DNA of 64,000 nt from Roseovarius bejariae. GTDB lineage: Bacteria; Pseudomonadota; Alphaproteobacteria; Rhodobacterales; Rhodobacteraceae. Made by a program: the position numbers and the translations under genes. The notes under the pieces are model-generated. The model was not told the origin of the DNA. It saw only the letters and a program-made list of their open reading frames with translations, and searched no databases. Position 1 is the first letter of the stretch. Each line of letters opens with the position of its first letter. The stretch covers positions 1,617,501-1,681,500 of the forward strand of contig NZ_SZWE01000001.1 of assembly GCF_009669325.1 (NCBI RefSeq). Direction: 5' to 3'. This document shows, one piece after another, positions 1 to 7,166 of this stretch.

Positions 1-1196
1 CCCCGCGCGGACGTGACGAAATCGGCCCCTGCGCAAAGTGCCCATGCCACATCCGAGGGATTCACCAGCTTGCCGCTGGCGACGATGCGGATGCGATCCT
101 TGAGGTCATGGCGGTCGCGCAGGTCCACCATGCGCGGAAGGGCTTCGCGGATCGGCATCCCGACAAGGTCGATCAGGGGCATCGGTGCGGCCCCGGTGCC
201 CCCTTCTCCTCCATCGATCGTGATGAAATCGGGTGCGCAGTCCGGCCCGCGTTCATTGATAAGCTCGAAGAACGCGGCCCAAGCATCCGATGAGCCGATG
301 ACCGTCTTGAAGCCGCAGGGCTTGCCGGTGACCTCGCGGATATGGGCCACCACGTCCAGAAGGTCGGCATAACTGTCGATCTCGCGATGCCGGTTGGGCG
401 AGATGCTGTCCTGTCCTTCGGCGATACCCCGGATCGCGGCAATCTCGGCACTGACCTTTTCACCGGGCAGGATACCGCCCTTGCCGGGCTTGGCCCCTTG
501 GGCGAGCTTCAGTTCGAACATCTTGACGTGCGGGTTTGCGCCCACCTCACGCAGCTTAGAGTCATCAAGATTGCCATTCTCATCGCGCACCCCGTATTTC
601 GCGGTGCCGATCTGATAGACGATGTCGCAGCCGCCCTTGAGGTGGAAGGGCGACAGCCCCCCTTCCCCGGTATTCAGCCAGATGCCAGCCTTGGCAGCGC
701 CCCGGCTGAGCGCCTCGACGGCGGGGCGGGAAATGGCGCCGTAACTCATGCCGGAAATATTGTAGATCGACTTGGCCCGGTAAGGCACGGCCGCCGTCGG
801 CCCGATCTCCAGCGGTGCGGTTGCGGCGAATTGATCATCCAGCGGCGGAAAACAGGCATTGACGAAAATCGGGGTGCCGGCAATCGACAGGTTCCGGGTA
901 GACCCGAAGGCCACCGTGTTCCCCTTACCCTTGCCCGCGTGGTAGACCCAATCGCGCTGTGCGCGATTGAAGGGCATTTCCTCGCGGTCCATTGCGAAGA
1001 AATACTGCCGGAAAAATTCGCCCAGTTTTGTGAAAAGCCCACGAAAGCGCCCGATGACAGGATAGTTACGGCGGATGGCGTCGCCGGTTTGGGTTTTGTC
1101 GAGGATGAACAGGATCAAGACCGCCAAGGCAACGAGGCCGAGGGCGATCACGAAAATCAGGGCGAGCAGTTCAAGGGCATTCACGGCATAGGTCAT
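1..1196 (-). CDS. FMN-binding glutamate synthase-family protein, membrane anchored, C-terminus cut off by window edge
   Basis: The open frame begins at ATG 1196 and runs off the left edge without a stop, so about 398 N-terminal residues are visible. Residues 8-33 form one hydrophobic segment, then comes a GltB-like FMN barrel: motif ISGMSYGAIS near residue 150, NTGEGG near 180 and the GGEGGTGAAP glycine motif near 330. This matches stand-alone GltB-domain proteins of about 500 residues, not full glutamate synthase, because no amidotransferase domain precedes it. The physiological substrate of this family is not settled. The gene is divergent from the DUF302 gene, and an FNR box lies 16 bp upstream of its start codon. 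Confidence 0.85.
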   Translation of the reverse strand, partial: MTYAVNALELLALIFVIALGLVALAVLILFILDKTQTGDAIRRNYPVIGRFRGLFTKLGEFFRQYFFAMDREEMPFNRAQRDWVYHAGKGKGNTVAFGSTRNLSIAGTPIFVNACFPPLDDQFAATAPLEIGPTAAVPYRAKSIYNISGMSYGAISRPAVEALSRGAAKAGIWLNTGEGGLSPFHLKGGCDIVYQIGTAKYGVRDENGNLDDSKLREVGANPHVKMFELKLAQGAKPGKGGILPGEKVSAEIAAIRGIAEGQDSISPNRHREIDSYADLLDVVAHIREVTGKPCGFKTVIGSSDAWAAFFELINERGPDCAPDFITIDGGEGGTGAAPMPLIDLVGMPIREALPRMVDLRDRHDLKDRIRIVASGKLVNPSDVAWALCAGADFVTSAR

Positions 1197-1211
1197 AGGG
1201 GAACTCTGGTG

Positions 1212-1225
1212 TTGATGTGCATCAA
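1212..1225. promoter_or_regulatory. FNR/FnrL-type box TTGAT-N4-ATCAA
   Basis: The sequence TTGATGTGCATCAA has both perfect half-sites of the FNR consensus. Its centre (1218.5) is about 90 bp before the DUF302 start codon, which allows a class II activating position for a start site near 1260, and only about 22 bp before the start codon of the leftward FMN gene, where binding would more likely block transcription. The oxygen-responsive switch is inferred; the site itself is directly visible. Confidence 0.7.
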
Positions 1226-1308
1226 GGGCGGGTGCATCCTTGGGTCGTAGACTGCGCCTTTGAACAACCGGCGACAACCGAAAACCAGAGCTTAGGGAGA
1301 GGCTTTTG

Positions 1309-1752
1309 ATGAAACATTGGATACTGGCCACCGCATTGGGGCTGGCCGCCCAAAGCGTCACGGCACAGGAGATGGTGACCTATACCACCGACCAGAGCTT
1401 TGGCGATGTGGCCTTCGGGCTGGAAAGTGCCATTCTGGACAAGGGGTTGGTCATTGATCACGTGAGCCATGTGGGCGAGATGCTGGAGCGGACACGGGCC
1501 GATGTGGGATCGGACGTGGTGCTGTTCACGCAGGCCGATACCTACAGCTTTTGTTCGGCGTCCCTGTCGCGGGAGGTGATGGAGGCGGACCCGATGAACA
1601 TCGCCTTTTGCCCCTATGACATCTTCATCGCCGAGCGGGCGGATAATCCCGGCGAGGTGACTGTGGGATACCGGGCCTTCCCCGAGGGCGAGATGCAGAA
1701 GATCCAGGAACTTCTGGACGGCATCGCGCGGGCGGCCATCGGCATAGAGTGA
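1309..1752 (+). CDS. DUF302 domain secreted protein
   Basis: 147 residues with a cleavable-looking signal peptide (MKHWILATALGLAAQSVTAQ), followed by a DUF302-like domain that starts MVTYTTDQSFGDVAFGLE and carries the conserved hydrophobic strand pattern. It is expected in the periplasm; the biochemical function of DUF302 proteins is unknown to me. ATG 1309 is preferred over TTG 1306 because GGGAGAGG at 1294-1302 is suitably placed. The FNR box upstream suggests induction at low oxygen. The next 409 bp hold no gene, only two repeat elements. Confidence 0.8.
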   Translation: MKHWILATALGLAAQSVTAQEMVTYTTDQSFGDVAFGLESAILDKGLVIDHVSHVGEMLERTRADVGSDVVLFTQADTYSFCSASLSREVMEADPMNIAFCPYDIFIAERADNPGEVTVGYRAFPEGEMQKIQELLDGIARAAIGIE

Positions 1753-1775
1753 CGCCCCCCGTCTCACGCTGAGAG

Positions 1776-1860
1776 AAACGTACGACTTGTACGTTTTACC
1801 CCCGGTTTTCGTACGAAAATCGGGGGTTTCGTTTTGGCAATCGTACGAGTCGTACGAAAA
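1776..1860. repeat. Composite CGTACG repeat, copy 1 (A-B-A')
   Basis: Three palindromes lie in series: A at 1777-1795 (arms AACGTAC/GTACGTT), B at 1799-1826 (CCCCC arm, core TTTTCGTACGAAAA, GGGGG arm, then a T-rich run, so a terminator-like hairpin) and A' at 1841-1860 (TCGTACGAGTCGTACGA). It starts 24 bp after the DUF302 stop. The same order recurs at 38298-38382 and 61804-61885. No gene is visible in 1753-2161. Confidence 0.85.
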
Positions 1861-1908
1861 TCATTTCCCTGCGCCGGATCCACTCAGAACCCTGCGCGCG
1901 GCTGGCGA

Positions 1909-1953
1909 CGAAATCTTCAAAAGATTTCGGAGCGATTTCTTTTCAAGAAATCG
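1909..1953. repeat. Tandem double-hairpin element, copy 1
   Basis: Two 21-nt perfect hairpins separated by 3 nt: 1909-1929 (stem CGAAATCTT, loop CAA) and 1933-1953 (stem CGATTTCTT, loop TTC). The same architecture is found at 43226-43270, 59291-59336 and 61002-61046 with different but still complementary stems. Confidence 0.85.
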
Positions 1954-2161
1954 TCTTGGCACCCGGATCAGATCACGCGGCGGTGAGCGACAATCACAAG
2001 GGTTTGAGTGGAAATTCCAAAACCCGGTGGCTTAGGCCGCGCGCTGCATCGGTCAAGTGGCATCGGCGGAAAGCCCCGGTGAACCGGAACAGCACAAGCC
2101 GCGTAGATCGGACAATGCCAATGACGGCATTTACACGTCTGACAAAGAAGGAGACGATCTT

Positions 2162-2647
2162 ATGTTTCGCCGTACCTATCTTGCTATGACTGCCGCCGCC
2201 GCGTTGATGGCGGGCCCTGCCCTTGCCGACGGGCATGGGAAAATGGACATCGTGGATACCGCCGTGGATGCGGGTAGCTTCGAAACCCTGGTGGCCGCCG
2301 TGCAAGCCGCCGGGCTGGTGGAGACCTTGAAGGGTGAAGGGCCCTTCACCGTGTTCGCCCCCACCGATGAAGCCTTTGCCGCGCTGCCGGATGGCACGGT
2401 CGAAGACCTGCTCAAGCCCGAGAACAAGGACAAGCTGACCTCGATCCTGACGTACCATGTGGTGCCGGGCAAGGTGATGTCGGGTGACCTGTCGAACAAC
2501 ATGATGGCCGCGACCGTCGAAGGCAGCGAAGTGACCATCATGACCGAAGGTGGCGTGACCGTGGATGGCGCGAATGTCGTGAGTGCCGACATCGAGGCCA
2601 GCAATGGTGTCATTCACGTCATCGACGGTGTGATCATGCCCAAGTAA
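2162..2647 (+). CDS. Secreted fasciclin (FAS1) domain protein
   Basis: 161 residues: signal peptide ([22 protein letters not shown]) followed by one FAS1 domain. Family signatures visible are the first box [17 protein letters not shown] and the last box [13 protein letters not shown], with the internal LTYHVVPGK strand. FAS1 proteins are generally surface or periplasmic adhesion modules. AAGGAG at 2148-2153 sets the start at ATG 2162, and an open upstream extension is ignored. A strong hairpin terminator follows at 2682-2708, so it is probably monocistronic. Confidence 0.92.
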   Translation: MFRRTYLAMTAAAALMAGPALADGHGKMDIVDTAVDAGSFETLVAAVQAAGLVETLKGEGPFTVFAPTDEAFAALPDGTVEDLLKPENKDKLTSILTYHVVPGKVMSGDLSNNMMAATVEGSEVTIMTEGGVTVDGANVVSADIEASNGVIHVIDGVIMPK

Positions 2648-2681
2648 GGCCACGCGCCTACATCACTCATGGGCAAGGATT

Positions 2682-2708
2682 GGCCCCGGCGGTTTGCCGG
2701 GGCCTTTT
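2682..2708 (+). terminator. Intrinsic terminator of the fasciclin gene
   Basis: Stem GGCCCCGGC/GCCGGGGCC around a short loop at 2682-2704, followed directly by TTTT at 2705-2708. Confidence 0.8.
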
Positions 2709-2754
2709 CGTTTGGAACGGTGCGCAAGGTGAAGAGCCGCGCCGTTCGATTCCC

Positions 2755-5004
2755 CTAATGCTGTGTCTCGCCTTTCTCGACGGTAAAGAAGAAATCTTCT
2801 TCCGGGTCGCGGGCCAGCACGTCGTCGGGCACGCATTCCGGCCCCGACAGGAAGACGTTGGACCCGAAGTGCGCGTGCATATGCGCCAGCTTGCGCATCC
2901 GGTCGCCGTTCAACTCGGCAAAGAAGTTCGAGTAGTTCTCGGTCGCGCGCAACTCATCGATCTTGGCGCGGTGCATTTTCACGCAATGGGCGTGCATCGC
3001 GGCGATCTCGGGGTCGGCCATGAATTTCGCGAGTTCCGCTTCGACCCGTGGAATCATCCGCTGCACCGAGGTGTCTTGCTCGGCGTTGTTGTTCATGCGG
3101 AACCAGTAGGCGAGGCCCTGATCGCGGTCGACGTGGTTCACCCGGCCCCGGTCACGCTTCACGAGGAAGCTTTCGGCGGAGCGCACGGCGTAATGATTGA
3201 GCTGTACGAGGTCATAGCCATAGGTCGTGACCGTCGAGCGCCAGCCGTTGCGATACATCGATTCCGGCAGCGGCACGCCGGACCCGTTGACCCAACAGAT
3301 GTCATCCACCAGTTGCGGATTGAGGCCCTTGGGCCGGTGCACCCCCAGTTTCTTGAAGATGCCCGCGTTCTGGAACAGCGTCTTGAACCCCCATGCCTGA
3401 TGCGGCTTGCGGGCGAATTCGGGGGCGCATCGGGTGAATTGCCGGATGATCAGGTCATCGTGGAAATCGGCAATGTCGGCATTGCCGAACAACCGCCATG
3501 TCATGGCGATCATGTTGGCATCGGGCACGGCCTTGAACAGGTCATCCAACGTGCCATCACCCACCTTGATGTTGATGAATTCATCCACGTCGATGCAGGT
3601 GGCCCATTTGGCATCTTTGATGATCGGCTCCTCCCCCGCCGCGGCCAGCGCCGCGTGCTGGGGTTTGAGGTTCATCTCGCGGAAGGGATTATCGCGGTGC
3701 TGAAGGTATCCCTTGGCCTGTAGCAGGTCGAACATATCGTCGGTGCCATCGGCGCAATCATTGGTGTAGATCAGGAAATCATCGAACCCGATGGCGCGGT
3801 GATAGGCCAGCCATTCAAGGATAAAGGGGCCTTCGTTTTTCATGGTGGTGACGATGGCGCGGCGGCCCCGGCCCTTTTGCACCTTTTTGGGCGAGACATC
3901 CGGCACGCGCACGGGTTTGTGGCCGAAGGTCTTTTTCGACAGCTCCAGCAGGCGGTCGTCTTCGATCAGCGCGGTTTTCGGCACGATGAGCGAGACCGCC
4001 TCGGCCGGGTGGCGCAGGTTCATGAAGCGGTAGAAGCGGCCCGGTGTTTTCAGGTCCGGGTCGGCGTTGCCGATACGGGTAAGGCGCCAGATGGCCTTTT
4101 CGGGGGCCTTGGCGGGGGCAATGCACCAGCGCGATTTCGGCTTGGCGGCGTCGAACTGTACGCAGATGTGATCGGCAAAGCGGATCGGGTCGTTGTTGCG
4201 CACGCGCCATGGGTAACAGGTTTGCCCCAGAAGCTGGATCACCCCGCCATTGGCGGCAACGGCGCGGTCGAAGACGCTGTCCTCGCCGTCATCGACGATC
4301 AGGTCGTGAACCTCGACATTGGCCACCGCGCGGGCCTCGCCCAGGAACCGATCGCGCATGATCTCGTAACAATGCAGCGCGCCGATGGGCGAGGACCATG
4401 GCGCGGGGGGTGGAATCTCCATGCGGTCCTTGCCGGGGGCGGCGGGGGCGCAGAAGGGGTGGCCCTCGGCGGGCAGGTCCTGTTTGCCCAAGGGGTGGTG
4501 AGACCGCAGGACGGTGACCTGCATGGGGCGATCCATGGCGGCGACGCCTTGGGTCAGGGCCGCGTCGAACTCGGGGCGCTCACCGGGGCGGGTCCGGTCG
4601 AGGATGACGGCGGCGTTCATGCCCTGATGTTCGGCGTTGAACGCCAGCCATTGCAGGATGGTGTCGGCGCCCTCGCCATTGGACAGGGCGGCGGCGGCAT
4701 CGAGACCCTCGAAGGCGCGACATTCGGGGGCCGCGGGCGTCACCTCGACCCGGGCGCCGGCGAAGGAGAGGGCGAACGCCCCCTTGCGCGGCAATGACAG
4801 GCGCACCACCGGCGCCCCGCCGATGGTGAACAGCGAGAGGACCTCGGCCCGTTTCGGGAAACCCAGGTGCTTGGGATCGGTGCCGGGTTGGAAATAGAGG
4901 GTGGCCACCTGCCCGCCGTCGGCGTTATGCGCCACGGCCTCTAAAAGGGTGATGCCATTGGCCGTGGTCCCGGCCATTTCGCGAAAGTGTACCTGCCCTG
5001 CCAT
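2755..5004 (-). CDS. Large glycosyltransferase family 2 protein with tandem GT2-like halves
   Basis: 749 residues. The C-terminal half (about 380-640) is a recognisable GT2-type (Glyco_tranf_2_4-like) domain: AIVTTMKNEGPFILEWLAYH at its start, ND-x-x-DGTDD, and the acidic metal/sugar motif IDVDEFINI near residue 471. The N-terminal part contains a faint echo of the same fold (ILQWLAFNAEHQGMNAAVIL near 110-130) without a clear DxD, so it may be a degenerate duplicate. It follows the 5013-6062 GT gene by only 8 bp on the same strand, hence an operon. Acceptor and donor are unknown; cytosolic action on a surface glycan is inferred. Confidence 0.85.
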   Translation of the reverse strand: MAGQVHFREMAGTTANGITLLEAVAHNADGGQVATLYFQPGTDPKHLGFPKRAEVLSLFTIGGAPVVRLSLPRKGAFALSFAGARVEVTPAAPECRAFEGLDAAAALSNGEGADTILQWLAFNAEHQGMNAAVILDRTRPGERPEFDAALTQGVAAMDRPMQVTVLRSHHPLGKQDLPAEGHPFCAPAAPGKDRMEIPPPAPWSSPIGALHCYEIMRDRFLGEARAVANVEVHDLIVDDGEDSVFDRAVAANGGVIQLLGQTCYPWRVRNNDPIRFADHICVQFDAAKPKSRWCIAPAKAPEKAIWRLTRIGNADPDLKTPGRFYRFMNLRHPAEAVSLIVPKTALIEDDRLLELSKKTFGHKPVRVPDVSPKKVQKGRGRRAIVTTMKNEGPFILEWLAYHRAIGFDDFLIYTNDCADGTDDMFDLLQAKGYLQHRDNPFREMNLKPQHAALAAAGEEPIIKDAKWATCIDVDEFINIKVGDGTLDDLFKAVPDANMIAMTWRLFGNADIADFHDDLIIRQFTRCAPEFARKPHQAWGFKTLFQNAGIFKKLGVHRPKGLNPQLVDDICWVNGSGVPLPESMYRNGWRSTVTTYGYDLVQLNHYAVRSAESFLVKRDRGRVNHVDRDQGLAYWFRMNNNAEQDTSVQRMIPRVEAELAKFMADPEIAAMHAHCVKMHRAKIDELRATENYSNFFAELNGDRMRKLAHMHAHFGSNVFLSGPECVPDDVLARDPEEDFFFTVEKGETQH

Positions 5005-5012
5005 CTGCCCGG

Positions 5013-6062
5013 TCAGCCCTTGTTGCCCCGTGCCGCCGCCATGGTGCGCAGGTAACTGCGCAATGCCTCGGGGCTGGGTGGGGTGCTGTTTGTTGTCAGG
5101 CCCAATTGCCAGTGAAAGCGGGTTTCTTCAACATCCTGCATGATCTCGGCCAAGCGGCGTTGATGCGCGGCCACGGTGGCATCGTGGCAGGCGCGGACAT
5201 CCGGCAGGGTCATCAGGTCTTCCAGCAAGGCGCGGGTGGCGGGAAGCATGGAGTCGATGCGCGGCTCCTCGACGGTGTTCCAGTTGCGTTCGACCCAATA
5301 GCCCACGTCGATGGGTTTTTTCATGTGATTGGGCAACCCGCGGTGGCGTTTGAGCATGAATTCGTCGCGTGACCGCAGGGAATAGTGGTTCAACTCGGCC
5401 AAGGGGGCGTGGGCCTTGGCGTGGTTGTAAAGCGTGATCATCTCGTCGTTTTGCACGAAGCCATCTGGCAGGCGTTCGCCCCACGCGCTGAGCCAGACCG
5501 CATCGCGGCGCGGTTTGCGGCGGGGGCGGTGGACGCCGAGTTTCTGAAATGCCTTGGGGCGCACCAGCGATTTGAAAAGATGCGCCATGGGGAATTGCAG
5601 ATCGCGGGGGGCGGCGCGGCGGAAGCGATCGGGCGTGAGGGCGGGGTCATGGCCCGCCTGCCCATCCGAGCCGAACAACCGCCACGGGATGGCGACGGCA
5701 TCGGCCTTGCCGCCCTGCCCTTGTACATGATCCATGAACCCCGAGAGGTCGGCGCAGCCGGGATCGAGTGACAGGAATTCATCGCAGTCGAACACCAGAA
5801 CCCAATCAGCCCCGGTGACACGCGGATGTTCCCCCGCCAGCTTGAGGGCCTGCCATTGCACGGATTTGCGCCCCTGTGGCGCGAACGGCAGGTGCGTCAC
5901 CCGGCCTGAGGCCTGCAAGGCATCCAAGAGAGCATCGCTGCCATCGGTGCAATCGTGGCTGAGCACGAGGATATGATCCACCCCCGCCGCCAGATGATGC
6001 GCCACCCATTCCACCACATAGGGGCCGTCATCGCGTAAACATGTGACACCCAGAACCGTCAT
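5013..6062 (-). CDS. Glycosyltransferase family 2 protein
   Basis: 349 residues from ATG 6062. It opens with VLGVTCLRDDGPYVVEWVAH (strand and first helix of the GT2 fold), then SHDCTDGSD and the acidic motif FDCDEF at residues 91-96. Downstream, KLGVHRPRR is shared with the larger neighbour, so the two are paralogous. The frame is open further upstream, but those residues (MCLWSDQ...) look non-conserved and the ATG at 6062 has a purine-rich leader. The product probably acts with the 749-residue protein on the same glycan. Confidence 0.85.
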   Translation of the reverse strand: MTVLGVTCLRDDGPYVVEWVAHHLAAGVDHILVLSHDCTDGSDALLDALQASGRVTHLPFAPQGRKSVQWQALKLAGEHPRVTGADWVLVFDCDEFLSLDPGCADLSGFMDHVQGQGGKADAVAIPWRLFGSDGQAGHDPALTPDRFRRAAPRDLQFPMAHLFKSLVRPKAFQKLGVHRPRRKPRRDAVWLSAWGERLPDGFVQNDEMITLYNHAKAHAPLAELNHYSLRSRDEFMLKRHRGLPNHMKKPIDVGYWVERNWNTVEEPRIDSMLPATRALLEDLMTLPDVRACHDATVAAHQRRLAEIMQDVEETRFHWQLGLTTNSTPPSPEALRSYLRTMAAARGNKG

Positions 6063-6135
6063 ACCCTGCTCGTTTTCGCCCTTTTTATGTGTGCCTGAAT
6101 TATCACGACTTTCTTGATCTGACCATAAACACACA

Positions 6136-6153
6136 AGAACTGGTCAAAGTTCT
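6136..6153. promoter_or_regulatory. Inverted repeat in divergent promoter region
   Basis: AGAACT-N6-AGTTCT is a perfect 6-bp inverted repeat inside the AT-rich divergent interval 6063-6185 (23 G/C in the 60 bases 6121-6180). It could be an operator controlling the GT pair to the left and the PLP/AsnB-like pair to the right. The binding protein is unknown. Confidence 0.35.
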
Positions 6154-6185
6154 GCCATTCCTAAGGTTTACTAAGGAAAAAGACC

Positions 6186-7166
6186 ATGAAAGAGCAGGTT
6201 TATACGAGGAACAGGCCGATGAATGCCGCGACACAGGCACGTTTTGTACCGATACAACTGACTCAAGCCACAAAAACCCCACTTCGCAGATTGCGCCAAG
6301 TGGGTAAAAGCAGCCTATGGATCAAGGATGAAACCCAACAGATCAGTGGCGCGTTCAAATTTCGCGGATCAATGTCTTTTCTTTCGCGGCAGGCCGTGCC
6401 GACGGGTGTGGTAACCACCGCATCCACGGGCAACCACGCCACCGGGCTTTCGCTGGCAGCACGCGAGTTCGGCTATGAGGCGCGGATTTTTGTCCCCGAA
6501 GCCACACCTGAGGCCAAGCAATCACGCATCCGCGAGGCGGGCGGCAAGATCACCTTGGTCAAAGGCGATTATGAAATGGCCTTGGCGCAGGCCACTCAAC
6601 TGGCAGGATCAGGCGCCGCGACTTTGGTGCCAAGCTATGACCACCCTGATATTGTGGCGGGCAACCGTGGGATTTTCTCGGAAATCCAAAGCACACTTCG
6701 GCAAGCACCCACACGCATCTATGCCCCGATCGGTGGCGGCGGGGTTATCTCGGGTGCCATTCTTGAGATGGCCGGAACCAATGCGCAGATCATCGGCGTC
6801 GAATTTGACGAATTTGCACGCACCCATGCCATCGTGAGCAAAAAGATTGGTGAGATCGCACCGCCTGCGCGCCCTGCGCCCGCTTCGGTTGAAGGGATCG
6901 CCATCCGGTCTCTGGGGGGGCACACCTCCAGCATCATCGGTGCGGCACAAAACCTGAAACTGGCGGCAGTGTCGGCCGAGCAGATGGCCAAGGCATGCCG
7001 TCTGATTTGGCAACAAATGGGCATCAAAGCCGAGCTGGGAGCCTGCGCCACGGTTGCGGCAGCCTTGGCGGATGGCGATCAGCCGGGTACAACTGTTTGT
7101 GTAGTCACAGGCGGCAACATCGGGGGCGACGTGTTCAATGCCATCCAAAACAACGACAATATCTAA
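6186..7166 (+). CDS. PLP-dependent threonine/serine dehydratase-like enzyme (fold type II)
   Basis: 326 residues. The PLP lysine lies in SGAFKFRGS (K58), the substrate loop is STGNHATG, and the glycine-rich phosphate loop is PIGGGGVISG near 180-190, so all core residues of the threonine dehydratase/serine racemase group are present. There is no C-terminal ACT domain, so it is not the allosteric biosynthetic IlvA. AAGGA at 6173-6177 supports ATG 6186; ATG 6219 also has an AGGAA upstream. The start of the gene and its leader are poorer in GC than the neighbours (29 of 60 bases at 6241-6300), a possible sign of transfer. Its tail overlaps the next gene by 29 bp. In this locus it might make or remove an amino acid used to decorate a glycan (inference). 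Confidence 0.85.
   Translation: MKEQVYTRNRPMNAATQARFVPIQLTQATKTPLRRLRQVGKSSLWIKDETQQISGAFKFRGSMSFLSRQAVPTGVVTTASTGNHATGLSLAAREFGYEARIFVPEATPEAKQSRIREAGGKITLVKGDYEMALAQATQLAGSGAATLVPSYDHPDIVAGNRGIFSEIQSTLRQAPTRIYAPIGGGGVISGAILEMAGTNAQIIGVEFDEFARTHAIVSKKIGEIAPPARPAPASVEGIAIRSLGGHTSSIIGAAQNLKLAAVSAEQMAKACRLIWQQMGIKAELGACATVAAALADGDQPGTTVCVVTGGNIGGDVFNAIQNNDNI

Noticed and set aside
3815..4897. Several 60-330 codon frames on the opposite strand of the GT2 gene
   Set aside because: Out-of-frame shadows with biased Arg/Gly/Pro composition.
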